Shown here piece by piece: positions 46,639-57,990 of a stretch of 64,000 nucleotides of DNA. Under the pieces are notes generated by a model. The model searched no databases and was not told the DNA's origin. It saw nothing but the letters and a program-made list of their open reading frames with translations. How positions within the stretch are numbered: the stretch's first letter is position 1; each line of letters begins with the position of its first letter. The position numbers were made by a program, and so were the translations under genes. The stretch comes from Auricularia sp. M13. Taxonomy: Eukaryota; Basidiomycota; Agaricomycetes; Auriculariales; Auriculariaceae. The DNA lies in contig CM073195.1 of NCBI GenBank assembly GCA_037042915.1, forward strand, positions 2,790,001 to 2,854,000, in the 5' to 3' direction.

Positions 46639-48125
46639 ATGACATGCCTGGACTTTAGCATTCTGCGGCTGAAGCGCTCGCGCGAATCGAACAAGTACCA
46701 GGGTTTGGCAGCGCGCCTGCCGCCTGAAATAACGATTCTGATACTGAACGAGCTGGAGCCATGGACGATGGGATACCGCGCGACCGAGAACCGACAGGCG
46801 CTCGCGGCGGCGCTGCGTGTGTGTCGGTCGTGGTACTGCTTCGTCGACCTGCTCTACACGTCCGTCTACCTGGACCTGACGGCGCTCATCCGGTTCCACC
46901 AGACCGTGCACTCCAGTCACCGGCTGGCGAGCGCTGTCCGCCATCTGCACCGTGAGTATCCGGGGCCACCGCTTAGCTGCACGTAATAATCATCCCACGC
47001 CCGCCCAGTGCCGCCGCTGTACTGTCTGCCGCGCTGGTACTGGTCGTTCCCCAACTCGCCGTTCGTGAACTCCAACAACCGGCGGCATGAGTGTCGCGCC
47101 CAGTTCAATCTCGCCGTCGCCGTCGTCCGCCAGTGCAGGCGATTACAAACCCTGCACTTCCCGTCGCACGGCCCGTTCGCGCGCCTCAAGTCGCTCCCCG
47201 CGGGCCACCTGAAGAACCTGCGCAGCCTGATGCTCAACTCGTACGACGTCGCGTACTTCTCCAGCGTCCTGCCGTCGTCGCTGGCGCTCGAGAGCCTCGT
47301 CGAGCTGCGCATGCTCAACTACCACTTTCTGCCCTCGCACATGGCCTCCAAGCCGTTCGCGCATCTCCCCAAGCTCCGTGTGCTCCGCATCTGGTCGTGC
47401 TCGCTGGACTGGGAGAGCCTCGGCGCGCTCATCGCGTCCGTGCGCACGACGCTGCGCTTCGTCGAGCTGCGGCTGACCTCCTGGCCGACGTCGAACGTGC
47501 CCGCGATGTTTCGCGCACTGGCGTCCGTCGAGCAGTCGCTCACGATGCTCGCCATCCGCGGGAGCTGCGGCGCCGCGCCCAGCGCGCTGCAGGCGCACCT
47601 CGCGCAGTTCACCGCGCTGCGATATCTGCACTACGACGAGCTGTTCTGCGCGCGCGTCGTGTGCACGCCCGGCGTGCGGCGCCTCGCGCTCGTCACGCGC
47701 ATGCGCACCGACATGTGGGACTACGTCCGCCGCCTCGCCGAGTGGCTGCGCGATCCGCCGCCTGGGCTCGAGGAGCTGACCATCGAGGTGCAGTCGCCGC
47801 GCAAGAGGGACGTGCGGGTCTGGCGGTGGCTTGCGTTTTGCCTGGCCGCGCGGTGCGAGCTGCATGGCATCCGATTGCATGTTCTCGTCGTTCGCGGTAA
47901 GGGGTCCAACGCAGACATTCCCTGACTAGAGCTAACGATATGATGCACATAGGTGTCCCCTTGGCGGGCCAGACAAAATGCTTCTACGCGGTCAACCGAC
48001 CCACGCCTGAGCGTGTGTTGTACGAAACCGTGGATCGCATCGGGCGCAAGGGACACCAGATCAAATCGACGCTCAGATCCATGTTTGCCGCGTCGACGAC
48101 AAGCCTTCCCGGCCTGCAGCAGTGA
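46639..48125 (+). CDS. F-box / LRR-like protein
   Basis: Probable substrate-recognition subunit of an SCF ubiquitin ligase, typical of the large agaricomycete F-box family. Exon 1 has the F-box-like LAARLPPEITILILNELEPW and ALRVCRSWYCFVDLLYTSVY. Exons 2 and 3 form a leucine-rich, degenerate repeat region (LKSLPAGHLKNLRSLMLNSY, LVELRMLNYHFL, LPKLRVLRIWSCSLDWESLG, LRFVELRLTSWPT). The C-terminal exon ends in SMFAASTTSLPGLQQ. About 450 residues; both introns splice in frame with GT-AG ends (donors near 46952 and 47896). The ATG at 46639 is the first ATG. Target and pathway cannot be inferred. Confidence 0.8.
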
Positions 48126-49583
48126 TGCATTGCGGCGGCAGCGCTGTGTCTGCATACAGCATTGTGCAGCCGGATCTCACAGATATCCGGCGAGGCTTAT
48201 CTCAGTCTGCTCCTTGGGTATCCGTAGTTGCTCAACGCGCAACTTTGTCGCTGGCTTGGCTTTCGGCTCGTTTAATGCGTGTATCAGTCCTTCGAATTTC
48301 CGGTCCTCTCAGCCCCAGCGGCCCGGATCCTAATAGGAGGGGACGTACAGTGCGCTAGGCACTGTACTTACTGTCTAGCAACAACTTCATCCCTGTCGAT
48401 AAGCTGGCTTATTACGAGGCCATTTCATGGTGTCTGAGTCAGTGGTGGCGCGTCGCTACATATCTGATCTCCCCGAGTCTGGCTGTAATCCCCACCTGTT
48501 CCGCATCCCATCAAAGAGCTTCTTTGGCGCATCTGGCTGAAGATCGGCATGCGACGCACGTCCCTGTGATGCGTGCAAACCTGGTGCAAACCTGATCTCT
48601 AATTTGGCTGTCATCCAGCGATCTTATGACGTCCGCAACGGTACAGGGGGTGCTAGAATGGCATTGAATCGTTCGTAAGCAAAAGGTTGCAGTCCCCAAG
48701 GGTCACAAACCTTCCCAAGAGGGTTTACGTATGTATGCAGTCCCACCGGTGTGCTGCGAGTTCCGATAACATGTCCCACATCTGCCAACGAGATAACTAC
48801 GGGGGCCGACGAGAACTTAGAATTCAATACGGCCATGCGCTGGTAGGAGCATAATCCGGAGAGTCTCCGAGTGTTGTCATTCTCAAGGCGGCCCGGGAAT
48901 GTCGGGGAAGCTCAGCGGGTGGATCATCAGATCATATGTCCTGTATTCCAAATGCCTGCGTGTGGAACTGCAGATAGCTAGATTTCAGAGCCTGAGCATT
49001 GTTTCCTCATCTTCACCGAAATGGGATTTATCTGTGCTTATCTTGGAAAGTAACAACAAACGCGTCTAGGGAGCGCGATTCATTAACGGTCGGAGTCTGG
49101 AGAAACGCGACTCTGTTGACGCGCTGTTTGGTCGCTCTCTTCTCAGGTCTTCCTCGTGTGCATCAACCTCGCTCCAACGTAGCAGCATGGCCTGGTCTCG
49201 TGGTCTACGATTGCCAGTTCCTTTGTCTTGAACTGGGTGTGGTGCTCTGATACGTGTTGTTCCGGGCTCGTCGAAGCTTCATGGGGGACTCTGATCTCGT
49301 TCGGTAATTACGGTCGTGGGAGAGCAATCGTCTGTTGCAGACATGCCAGACGGCCGTGCTCGCATGCATACTGTACTTTAGTCTTGGCAGCGGCGCTCCG
49401 AACGCTGGAGGCCACATGCTGGACCTGGTCATGCCTGCTTCTGCGACTTCCGGATATTGTTGGACACAGCTTCTCCACTGGGTCGTGTGCGAGGAATAAA
49501 AGGCCGTATCGCGGCGAATGCGAAAGCCCAGCTCACACAGGCCCTCGCTTGTCTTTGCGCGCCCCCGTCTTTGCTCGTCGACG
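48126..49583. other. intergenic, no supported gene
   Basis: About 1.45 kb between the F-box gene and the metalloprotease. Several minus-strand open frames of 60-200 codons cross it and run into the metalloprotease 5' end, but have no coding character. A TATA-like AATAAAAGG at about 49496-49504 lies 80-90 nt upstream of the metalloprotease ATG and is probably its promoter element. Confidence 0.5.
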
Positions 49584-50808
49584 ATGTTCTCCAAGGCCCT
49601 GACTGTCTTCGCGCTCTGTGCTGCTGCCGTCGCGTTCCCCGCCCGCGGCGGCCTCACGGTCTCGATCCAGGCGCCTAAGAGCGTCGAATCACTCGACGAT
49701 GTCAAGGTCGTGGCCTCCGTTACCAACACTGGTAAGGAGGACGTCAAGGTCATCAACATCGGCACTGTCCTGGACTCCAAGCTGCCCACCAAGTCGTTCA
49801 CCGTGACGAAGGCATGCCACTTTCGCGTTTAATTTCCGGCGAGTACTCACCCGCTGGCATCTCTCAGGATGGCCAAGAGGTTTCGTTCACCGGTCTCAAG
49901 CTCATGCTCGATATTGAGAACCTCGGCGAAGACGCCTACACCGTCATCCCCGCCGGGCAGACCGTCTCTGTTGAGCACGAGAGTCAGTGTTTTCTGAAGA
50001 CGTCGTTATCTATTGCTTATCGCCACTCGCAGTCGCCTCGCTCTTCGACTTCGAGAGCCTCGGCACCGGCGCGTTCTCCATCGCGCCCATCGACACGCTC
50101 CCGATTGTGATCGCGGACGCCGTCAACGGCACCCGCCCTTCTCTCCGTCCGTACGACCTCCCCGCGGCCAAGGCGACCTTCAGCGTCACCAAGGACGTGG
50201 CCAAGCGCTCGCTCCTGCAGAAGCGCGCGCGCGTAAGCTGCTCGAACAGCTCGCAGAACTCCTTTATCACGGCGTCGTATAACGAGGGCAAGCAGCTCGC
50301 GTCCATCGCGGCGAGCTACATCTCCAGCAACGGCGCCAACTCGCTCTACACGTCCTACTTCAAGACGACGAGCACGTCCAACGTCCGCAGCGTCTTCACC
50401 GCCGTCGCGAATGAGAACTCGAGCAGCCGCACGCTCAGCTGCTCCGACCCGTACGCCGTGTGCAACGGCAATGTCATCGCCTACACTTACACGGTTACGA
50501 CGAACATCTACTGTACGTCTCGTGTCCCATCGGATGGTCTTCACGCGATCGACGCTGACTTTCCGGCAGACTGCAGCATCTTCTACAACGAGGTCGCCTC
50601 GTCCAGCCTCTGCTCGGGCACGACTGTTGCTTCCCGCAACGTCCGCGGCGGCACGACTCTTCACGAGCTGACGCACGCGCTTTCCGGCACCACCGACGTC
50701 GGCTACGGCTGCTCTTTCGACCAGAGCCTCTCTGCGTCTCAGGCGTACCGCAACGCGGACAATTACAATTGCTTCTCCACCCAGGTGTACCAGAACACCC
50801 AGTGCTGA
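49584..50808 (+). CDS. secreted peptidyl-Lys metalloendopeptidase (M35, deuterolysin-like)
   Basis: Zinc protease of the aspzincin group, close to the lysine-specific GfMEP/AmMEP enzymes of mushrooms. Signal peptide MFSKALTVFALCAAAVAFPA, then a propeptide rich in Val/Thr/Ser (LTVSIQAPKSVESLDDVKVV). Mature domain begins near RARVSCSNSSQNSFITASYN. Active site: TTLHELTHALSG (HExxH) and GTTDVGYGC (the GTxDxxYG aspzincin motif), with SLSASQAYRNADNYNCF after it. The conserved cysteines needed for disulfides in the mature part (CSNSS, CSDPYAVC, DCSIF or YCSIF, SLCSGT, YGCSF, YNCF, NTQC) are present. About 350 residues in four or five exons, one intron falling just before the catalytic block. Looks intact. 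Confidence 0.93.
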
Positions 50809-51173
50809 GCTTGATCGCGCTGTGAACCTGTCATTCTATAGTGGTGTAGCGACTAGGAAGCGTGTGTAAAATGGCAGTGACTTGAATTGGACTGCTCGGA
50901 AAGCCTGATGCACTTTCAAACGTCACAAGAATCGTGAGCAGCGTTAATGCCCGCATAGAAAACAAAATTGAGGCGTTCTGTAGCCCGGTCTAAGTTGCTG
51001 GGGAACAGCTAGTTTGGCGGGCTTGAAGTGCCAGTCAGGATCTAATCTCAAGATAATCAGAGGTTTTCACGGGTCACGACGGGCCTGAGCGGGCCGGACG
51101 CACTTCAACCGCACATTTCTTGAGCACGTTCGTATGAGCTGGACTAGACTCCTCGGCTCCCGTTTTCTTCCCC
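50809..51173. other. intergenic, promoter of GUT2-like gene
   Basis: 365 bp between the metalloprotease stop and the dehydrogenase start; no gene or strong motif seen. Confidence 0.4.
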
Positions 51174-53718
51174 ATGTTCAAGTCTGTGCTGCGTAGGCGG
51201 GCGCTGGTCGTGACTGCAGCGACGGCTGGCGGCGCAGCCTACTATTGGCATGTGTCCGCGCCGCCCAAGATGCCCACCGAACCGCGGCCGCAAGCCCGAC
51301 GACCGCCGCCGCCATGGACGCCGCCCTCGCGCGCAGAAATGCTGCAGAAACTGAAGGCGTCCTCGCTGGACGGCAGCAACGAGTTCGACCTGCTCGTCAT
51401 TGGCGGCGGCGCTACTGGTGCTGGCGTAGCCGTGGACGCGGCCTCGCGCGGTCTTCGTGTTGCTCTCGTCGAAAGAGACGACTTTGGGTCTGGTGAGAGA
51501 CCTTGACCCTCATTTGAAGCGATTTAATACTCATGCGTCGGCCAGGCACGTCGTCCAAGTCCACAAAGCTCGTGCACGGCGGCGTGCGGTACCTGCAGAA
51601 GGCGGTCATGGAGCTCGACTACGAACAGTACAAGCTCGTACGCGAAGCTTTGCATGAGCGGCGGATATTCCTCCAAACGGCGCCTTACCTTTCCAACATG
51701 TTGCCAATCATGCTGCCCGTTTACAAGTATGCTACTAGCATCTTACGAGCGTTGCGTTGACCTCGAGCACAGGGTTTGGCAGATTCCCTATTACTGGGTA
51801 GGGTGCAAGATGTACGACTTTCTGGCGGGAGGAGAGAATATGGAGAGTTCGTACTTCATGAGCCGCGGCAAAGCGCTCGAAGCGTTCCCTATGCTGAAGA
51901 GCAAGGACCTGGTTGGCGCTGTCGTTTATTATGACGGTAAGCGTGGCTGGGGTATCACTGCCCTCCATTAAACCTGCTTCTAGGCCAGCACAACGACGCG
52001 CGAATGAACATCGCTCTAATTATGACCGCGGTACAGCAAGGCGCTGCCGTTGCGAATTACTGCGAAGTCACCAAGTTCATGAAGAGAGACGAGGATGGCA
52101 AACTCTGCGGAGCCACGGTCAAAGACAACTTAACAGGAGAAACGTGGAATATCCGTGCAAAGGTATGCCGGAAGAGATGGTCCGAAATACAATGATTAAC
52201 ATGTCCATAGGGAATCATCAACGCAACGGGCCCATTCGTCGACGACATGCTCGGCTTAGACAACAAGAACCATAAGCCGATAGTCTCTCCGAGCACTGGT
52301 GTCCATATAACTCTCCCCAACTACTACTCGCCGCGTAAGATGGGCCTGTTAGACCCGTCTACGTCGGACGGTCGAGTTATCTTCTTCTTGCCCTGGGAAG
52401 GCAATACCATCGCAGGCACGACAGATACCGCGGTACCACTGCCAGTCGAACGGGAACCGAAGGCGCGCGAAGACGAAGTGCGCTGGATTCTGGAAGAAAT
52501 CCGCCACTATCTCTCGCCTGACATCCGGGTCAGGCGAGGCGATGTGTTGTCCGCATGGGCGGGAGTTCGGCCACTCATTCGCGCGCCAGCGGAGGACGGG
52601 AAGGGCACTCAAGGGCTGGTTCGCTCGCACATGCTGCACGTCAGTCCGAGTGGCCTGCTCACTATCGCGGGCGGCAAGTGGACGACGTACAGGGCCATGG
52701 CGGCGGAGACTGTCGATCTCGCTGTCAAAACCTTCGCGCTCGAAGACAGAGTACGCAGCGGGTGTGTCACGGACAAGCTGCGCCTGGTCGGAAGCGAGGG
52801 CTGGAGCCCCAACATGTTCATTGGACTCATACAACGCGTGCGTGAATCCCATTTCTTCATATGTTTCTTGGCCGTTGACGTCGAACGTTCTCAGTATGGT
52901 ATCGAGACAGACGTGGCCCAACATCTGTCGCGCAATTACGGAGACCGCGCCTGGACTGTGTTGGACCTCGCCGAGCCCACAGGTCTTCGCTGGCCGTTAC
53001 GTGGCGTCCGCCTATCCAACCTCTACCCGTACATCGAGGCCGAAGTGCGATATGCCGTGAAGCACGAGTACGCGCAGACGGCTGTCGATTTCCTCGCAAG
53101 ACGCTCCCGGCTCTCGTTCCTCAATGCACAGGCGGCGCTCGACGCGCTGCCCCGCGTCATCGACATCATGGCTGCTGAACTGGGGTGGAGTCGCGCGCGC
53201 CGCAAGCAGGAGGTTGCGCGGACGCGCGCCTTCCTCGAGAGCATGGGCCTGTCGCAGGAGGTCAGCGCGCAGCGACGCGAGCTCATGGGCTGGCGCGAAT
53301 GGGCGCGCAATGTCATATTTGGCGGCCCTGCGCTGCCACAGCGTGGGACATACTCGCGTGCTCAGTTTGAGCCTGGCGAGATCGAGCGCCTGCGCGGGGC
53401 ATTTGCTGCACATGCTGCCAATGGTCGACTGCAGAAGATTGCAATCGTCGAGGCGCTGAGGCTGGCCGACGAGGACTTCAACTACCAGGAGGTGCAGAGT
53501 GTACTGGAGCAGACAGGCCTGGACAACCGCGTCGATATCGGCTTGGATGAATTCCTGGAGGTGAGCTATCTTTTGTTCGTCGGGTTGCGCGCGCGCTCAT
53601 AATTTGTAATAGGTCTGCGCAGCGTTGAAGGAGGTTTCGTTAGCGCCGCCGCCGAGCAAGAAGGCCAGGGAGGCAGAGCGCAGCAGAATCCCTGTAGAGA
53701 AGAGCGGAGGAGGTGTAT
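51174..53718 (+). CDS. GUT2: mitochondrial FAD-dependent glycerol-3-phosphate dehydrogenase
   Basis: Oxidises glycerol-3-phosphate to dihydroxyacetone phosphate and feeds electrons to ubiquinone at the inner mitochondrial membrane. N-terminal presequence/membrane anchor [20 protein letters not shown]. The FAD Rossmann motif is [20 protein letters not shown] followed by [12 protein letters not shown]; then [52 protein letters not shown] and [20 protein letters not shown]. The C-terminal extension (LSRARRK.. region to [14 protein letters not shown]) resembles the degenerate EF-hand pair of animal GPD2. About 700 residues in seven or so exons. The last exon ends [12 protein letters not shown]. 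Converges with the acyl-CoA ligase, 68 bp between stop codons. Confidence 0.93.
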
Positions 53719-53786
53719 GATTCGTATCCAGTCTTCGTCTGCTGCAGAGCTGTTTACATATAATAACCATCCATGTCAACCTGGAT

Positions 53787-56168
53787 CTACAACTTGGCCT
53801 TCGTTTTTCCTTCTGTGCTCGATTTCTGCTCAGCGTCGTATTGATCGAGTAAGAGACGGCGGAGTGTCTTTCCAGTTGGCGATTTGGGAATCTGAAATGT
53901 TAGTCGGTCTTGTGAGCATTCGTGTCTCGCAAGGATTGCTGGACAATACCTGGTCGATGAAGGCGATGCCACCTCTCAGCCTCTTGTACTTGCTCAGACT
54001 GTTCTGGACCCATTTATTGATCATGATGGCAGCCTTTTCTTCCCCGAGAGCGCGCCCTTTGTCGCTGAGAACGACATATGCGCGAGGCCACTTCTCGTCT
54101 TTGCCGAGACGCGAGGACGACTTGGGAGGCTGCACGCCGATGACAGTGACGTCCTTCACGATGCCTTCAGGCATCTCCATAATGCAAATTTCGATTTCTG
54201 CTGGAGAGACTTGAGCGCCGCCTATCTTGAGTGTATCCTACAAATGCCACGAATGAAGTTATTGGATGAACGGGTAACTGTTAACGTACCTTCACGCGGT
54301 CCTCGAAGAAGAAGTGCCCATGCTCGTCAACGCGGAAGCGGTCGCCCGTACGCATCCAACCGTCCGGGAGGAAGGTCTCTCTGGTCGCCTCTTTGTCGCC
54401 GAGGTAGCCCATCGCGATCAGAGGGCCGCGCAGCCAAAGCTCGCCGGGCTCGTTTACCGCGGCATCCTCCACTTCAATCACGTCGCCGACCTTCTGTCCA
54501 GCCTTCGGCGGCGCGTGCTTCACAGAGCGGACTATGCGCGCCGTCACGCCCGGCAGTACCACTCCAGTGCTCAGCGGATTCACGGGCAGCTTGCCATCGA
54601 AGAATGGCACCGGAGGCCGGCCCAGCGCTGCGATGGTCACCTCGCTGAGACCATATCCTGCAGCAAATATGTATTGAGAAGTGATCACTGCGCGCGGGCG
54701 AGCACTGACCCTCGGGCATGAGCGTCTTGCTATTGAGGCGGGACTGGAGATGCTTTGAAAGGGAAGGAGGCAGGTAGGCGCCTCCACAAGACACGGCTTG
54801 CAGCGACGAGAGGTCAGTTGACTGCAGACGCGGCGAGTTGAGGAATTGGTGGACCATGGACGGCACCATGGCCATGAGCTCGACGCGATATCTAGCTCAG
54901 TGCGTTCAGACTTTGTCAAGTCTGTATTGCACGGGGTCAGACAGACCTTGGTATCATGTCGAAGACCTGGTTAACATCAAACCGAGGAAGAATGACCGTT
55001 CTTTGTGGAACCAGCATGGTTCTGTCGGTGTATAATCATCAGTGAGACGGGAGGCAATCATATACGATCTCTGGACCAACCTTAGGACATATTGATGCAT
55101 TCCATATGTGTGGTAAAAAGGTAGGACAGCAAGATTTGTCGGAATCGTCGCATTCGGCGGTCCGGACACTACTGAGGCCAGAGAGCCCTTTTGCGGAGCC
55201 AGTCCCTAGCGAACAGCTCAATGTCCAAGTGCCCAAACGAACTTTTTTCCAGCATACCTCGCGCGCCAATGACCTCTGAAGCTCTGCCGCGAAAATACCC
55301 GCCGTCATGAACGATGCAATCATGTTGAGGTGCGAAATCATGACGGCTGTAAGCAGCATATACGATCCTGTCAGCATGAGCGACGCGTAGTACGAAGTAT
55401 TAAACCTTTGGGTGTGCCGCTCGTGCCACTGGGATCAGCATATGCCAGTCAGCAGGTCTTCGGTTTGTGTGCCGAAGTTGCACACCTGGAGAAGATCATA
55501 TACGCAATGGTGTCCTTCTGCACCGGCTGGACGGTCGCCTTTGGCAGCTTCCTGTCGATCGCGTTCCTGACGAGGGACTCGACGGACGGGCGCGTGATGG
55601 ACGGGCGGCTGACGTCGCGCGCGTCGTCGAGCAGGTACAGCCGCTGGCGCGGGAAGCCGGCCTTGTCCGCGGCGGCCTTCGCGCGCCGCAGCAGCGACGA
55701 GTGCACGAAGACGCGCGTCGCCTTCGAGCGCTTGAAGAGGTACACGAGCTCGTGCTCCGTCGAGTAGAACGAGAACAGCGTGAGCGGGCACGTCGCGAGC
55801 AGCAGCGCGTGCACGAGCGTGATGTAGTCCTTCAGAGCAAATGCAGGCCCGGCGTCAACTCAACGCGCAGCGAGGCAAGTATATTCTGAGCAGCGCCACA
55901 CGATACGCACTATGCTATTCGGTGCTAGGATGCCTACGATGTCCTTGCGCGGGGTGAAGTGCAGGCCGCCGGAGCGGACGGGCGCGAGGAGGCCCGAGGC
56001 GAGGTCGAACACGCGCGCGTGGAACTGCGCGCGCGTGATGCGCTGGCCGCTCAGCGCGTCGACGAAGAGGTCGTAGTCCGGCACGCCCTGGTCGCGGAAG
56101 AGCACCTGGTGCGCGTTGACGCACGGCACCTCCGGCAGCGGCCCAAAGAGCGACTCGACGACGACCAT
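53787..56168 (-). CDS. AMP-dependent acyl-CoA ligase (4-coumarate-CoA ligase-like), probably peroxisomal
   Basis: ANL-superfamily enzyme activating a carboxylic acid to an acyl-adenylate and then a CoA thioester. Exons in order: MVVVESLFGPLPEVPCVNAH, DIVGILAPNS, DYITLVHALLLATCPLTLFS, the AMP-binding signature FSSGTSGTPKAVMISHLNMI (spliced across two introns), LAVLPFYHTYGMHQYVL, VPSMVHQFLNSP, SCGGAYLPPSLSKHL, MPEGYGLSE, GELWLRGPLIAMGYLGD, DGWMRTGDRFRVDEHG (A8 region Asp), FFFEDRVKDTLKIGGAQVSP and IPKSPTGKTLRRLLLD (catalytic Lys). About 590 residues. The C-terminal tripeptide AKL is a good PTS1 signal. Substrate is unknown; fungal members accept aromatic or medium-chain acids. Confidence 0.88.
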
Positions 56169-56301
56169 CGTGGGCGGAAGAGAGAGAGACAGCAAACAAA
56201 CATCCAACGCGGACCAGTCTGCAGCCCATCTGTGATTTCTGCGCCCCACCCGAGCGCCGGAAAACAGCCGCGTCGAAGCTCGGTTTGGCCAGCAGACAGC
56301 G

Positions 56302-57862
56302 TCAGTCGAACTTGATCTTCTGTCCTTGGGCGGGGACGATGGCGGCGGCGGACTTTTGCTTTTGCTTTGCCTCCCAGCTGGGGTGCACGGGCTTGCTGGG
56401 CGCAGCAGGCTTTGCGGGGGCGGCGACTGCGGGAGGAGCCGAGGGCGCGCCGCGGCTCGGGGGCGCGGCGCCTCGACCCCGCGATGCTGATCCACGACCA
56501 CGTGATGGCACGGAGCCGCGGCCGCGGACTGTTCCTCCACGAGCGGCTCCGCCGCGACCGCCTCGTCCGCCACGCTTGTTGACGCCAGCATAAGCAGACG
56601 CGCGCGTCTCGAGCTCCTGTCGTTTCTGCACGTGCTTCGCGCCTCGGCCGTACTTCTTCTCCCATATTCTGCAAAGCGAGTAGTCAGTCAGACACGATGT
56701 AGCCCTCGAAAGCAGGAGACAATGGAATAGCACGCACGCTTGTCGAGCTCGTTGGCCTCTGCGATTCTTCCTGACGCCGTCCGCAACTTTCGCTTCTGCG
56801 TCGCTCCAGTCCGAGTCTGAGTCGCCGCGCGTGAAGCCGACAGCGAGCGATGGTAGAAACATTGACGACGATGCGTCTGCTTTCGTAGATGCCTTTGGCG
56901 CGGCTCGTGTTGGTGGTTCATCATTGGACTCGCCGTCCTCATCGTCTTCGTCGTCGTCATTCTCCGAGCCCGACATCGAGGCGTCGTCGTTTGCGATGAC
57001 TTGGCCGGTAGCATCGTCGACTGAACCAGACTCCCAGCCATCGTCGTCGGCAGCCTGGGCGTCATAGTCGAGTATCTCGTCGTCGCCCATCGCTACGTCG
57101 GCGTCCGATCCACTGTCGTCCTGCTCCCCACCAGCGTCTTCGTCCATGGCGGCTTCGTCTCCATCAGAGGACTCGTCCTCATGTGCTCCATCGTTGTTCC
57201 CAGTAGACGCCTTTCTGGGATCTTCGAGGCCGGCTGCAACGTGCAGAGATGCAAGCGCGTCCTGCAAGGCGCTCGCGAGATGTTTGTTACTGAGCACGCG
57301 ACTGCGTATGAGTTCGTCATGTAGCGAGGTAGTAGGTTGAGCGGCGGGAGGAGGGAAGCTGTCGAGAGCGGATTTGACCTCGTCGTGGCCGGAGAGTGCT
57401 TTGTCCTTTTTCAACTTGGAAAATAACGCGACGCGCCCGACGTAGTCTGCGGATAGTTGCTGTGAAGGAGATAAGAACGTGAACACATGGGTAGGGGTAG
57501 AATGAACCTTCAGAGCTTGTAGCTGGCTTTCGAGGGTCGGGATGTCCTCCTTGACGTTTGGTTTCGCAGCTCCAGCGCTGAAAAGAGAATTCAACAGTTT
57601 ATTCGATATTGGGCGACGCTACATACCGCGCCGTCTTTAGCTTCTTGACCAGCTTCTGAATCTCGAATGTTTTCGCCTTGTCTGCTGCTTTCTTCGCCTG
57701 CTTCAGTGCATGAAACTGAGTTTGCATTCAGCTCTCTGCTTCAGCACCTCGAAATTGACAACGCACTATCTTGGGCTTGACATCGCGCTCGACAGGCGGG
57801 CGATATTTCTTGCCCGCGCCCTCGGAACTGACCTTCGCAGGACGCTTGTGGACGACGGCCAT
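56302..57862 (-). CDS. BUD22: ribosome biogenesis protein BUD22
   Basis: Nucleolar factor for 40S rRNA processing (BUD22/SRFBP1 family). Exon 1 starts MAVVHKRPAKVSSEG; next come FHALKQAKKAADKAKTFEIQ, KLVKKLKTAR, TLESQLQALK and VALFSKLKKDKAL, the helical N-terminal region. A central acidic block of about 120 residues follows (DEDAGGEQDDSGSDADVAMG). The conserved C-terminus has NRRGQRARQ, WEKKYGRGAKHV, a Gly/Arg-rich RGG-type stretch and HPSWEAKQKQKS, diagnostic for the family. About 500 residues in five exons. An open frame reads on past the donor after RGQRARQ, but the family pattern requires splicing to WEKKYG. Head-to-head with the aminotransferase (128 bp). Confidence 0.85.
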
Positions 57863-57990
57863 GAGCGAGCGAAGGAAAGGAAATTTCGCGAGTACAAACT
57901 CCGCGCGTCGCAACTTGTCCCGCTGTCCGACGGCCCGTACGAAGGGCCCCACGACGAGGGAGCAATGAATCGCTTCTTGTCTTGCCCACC
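57863..57990. promoter_or_regulatory. short bidirectional promoter, BUD22 / branched-chain aminotransferase
   Basis: 128 bp between two divergent start codons. CT/GA-rich, without a TATA box. Confidence 0.45.

Noticed and set aside
47143-47880. 245-codon minus-strand frame
   Set aside because: Reverse shadow of the F-box gene in GC-rich DNA.
49205-49801. 198-codon minus-strand frame over the metalloprotease start
   Set aside because: No motif, crosses the promoter and signal peptide of a clear gene.
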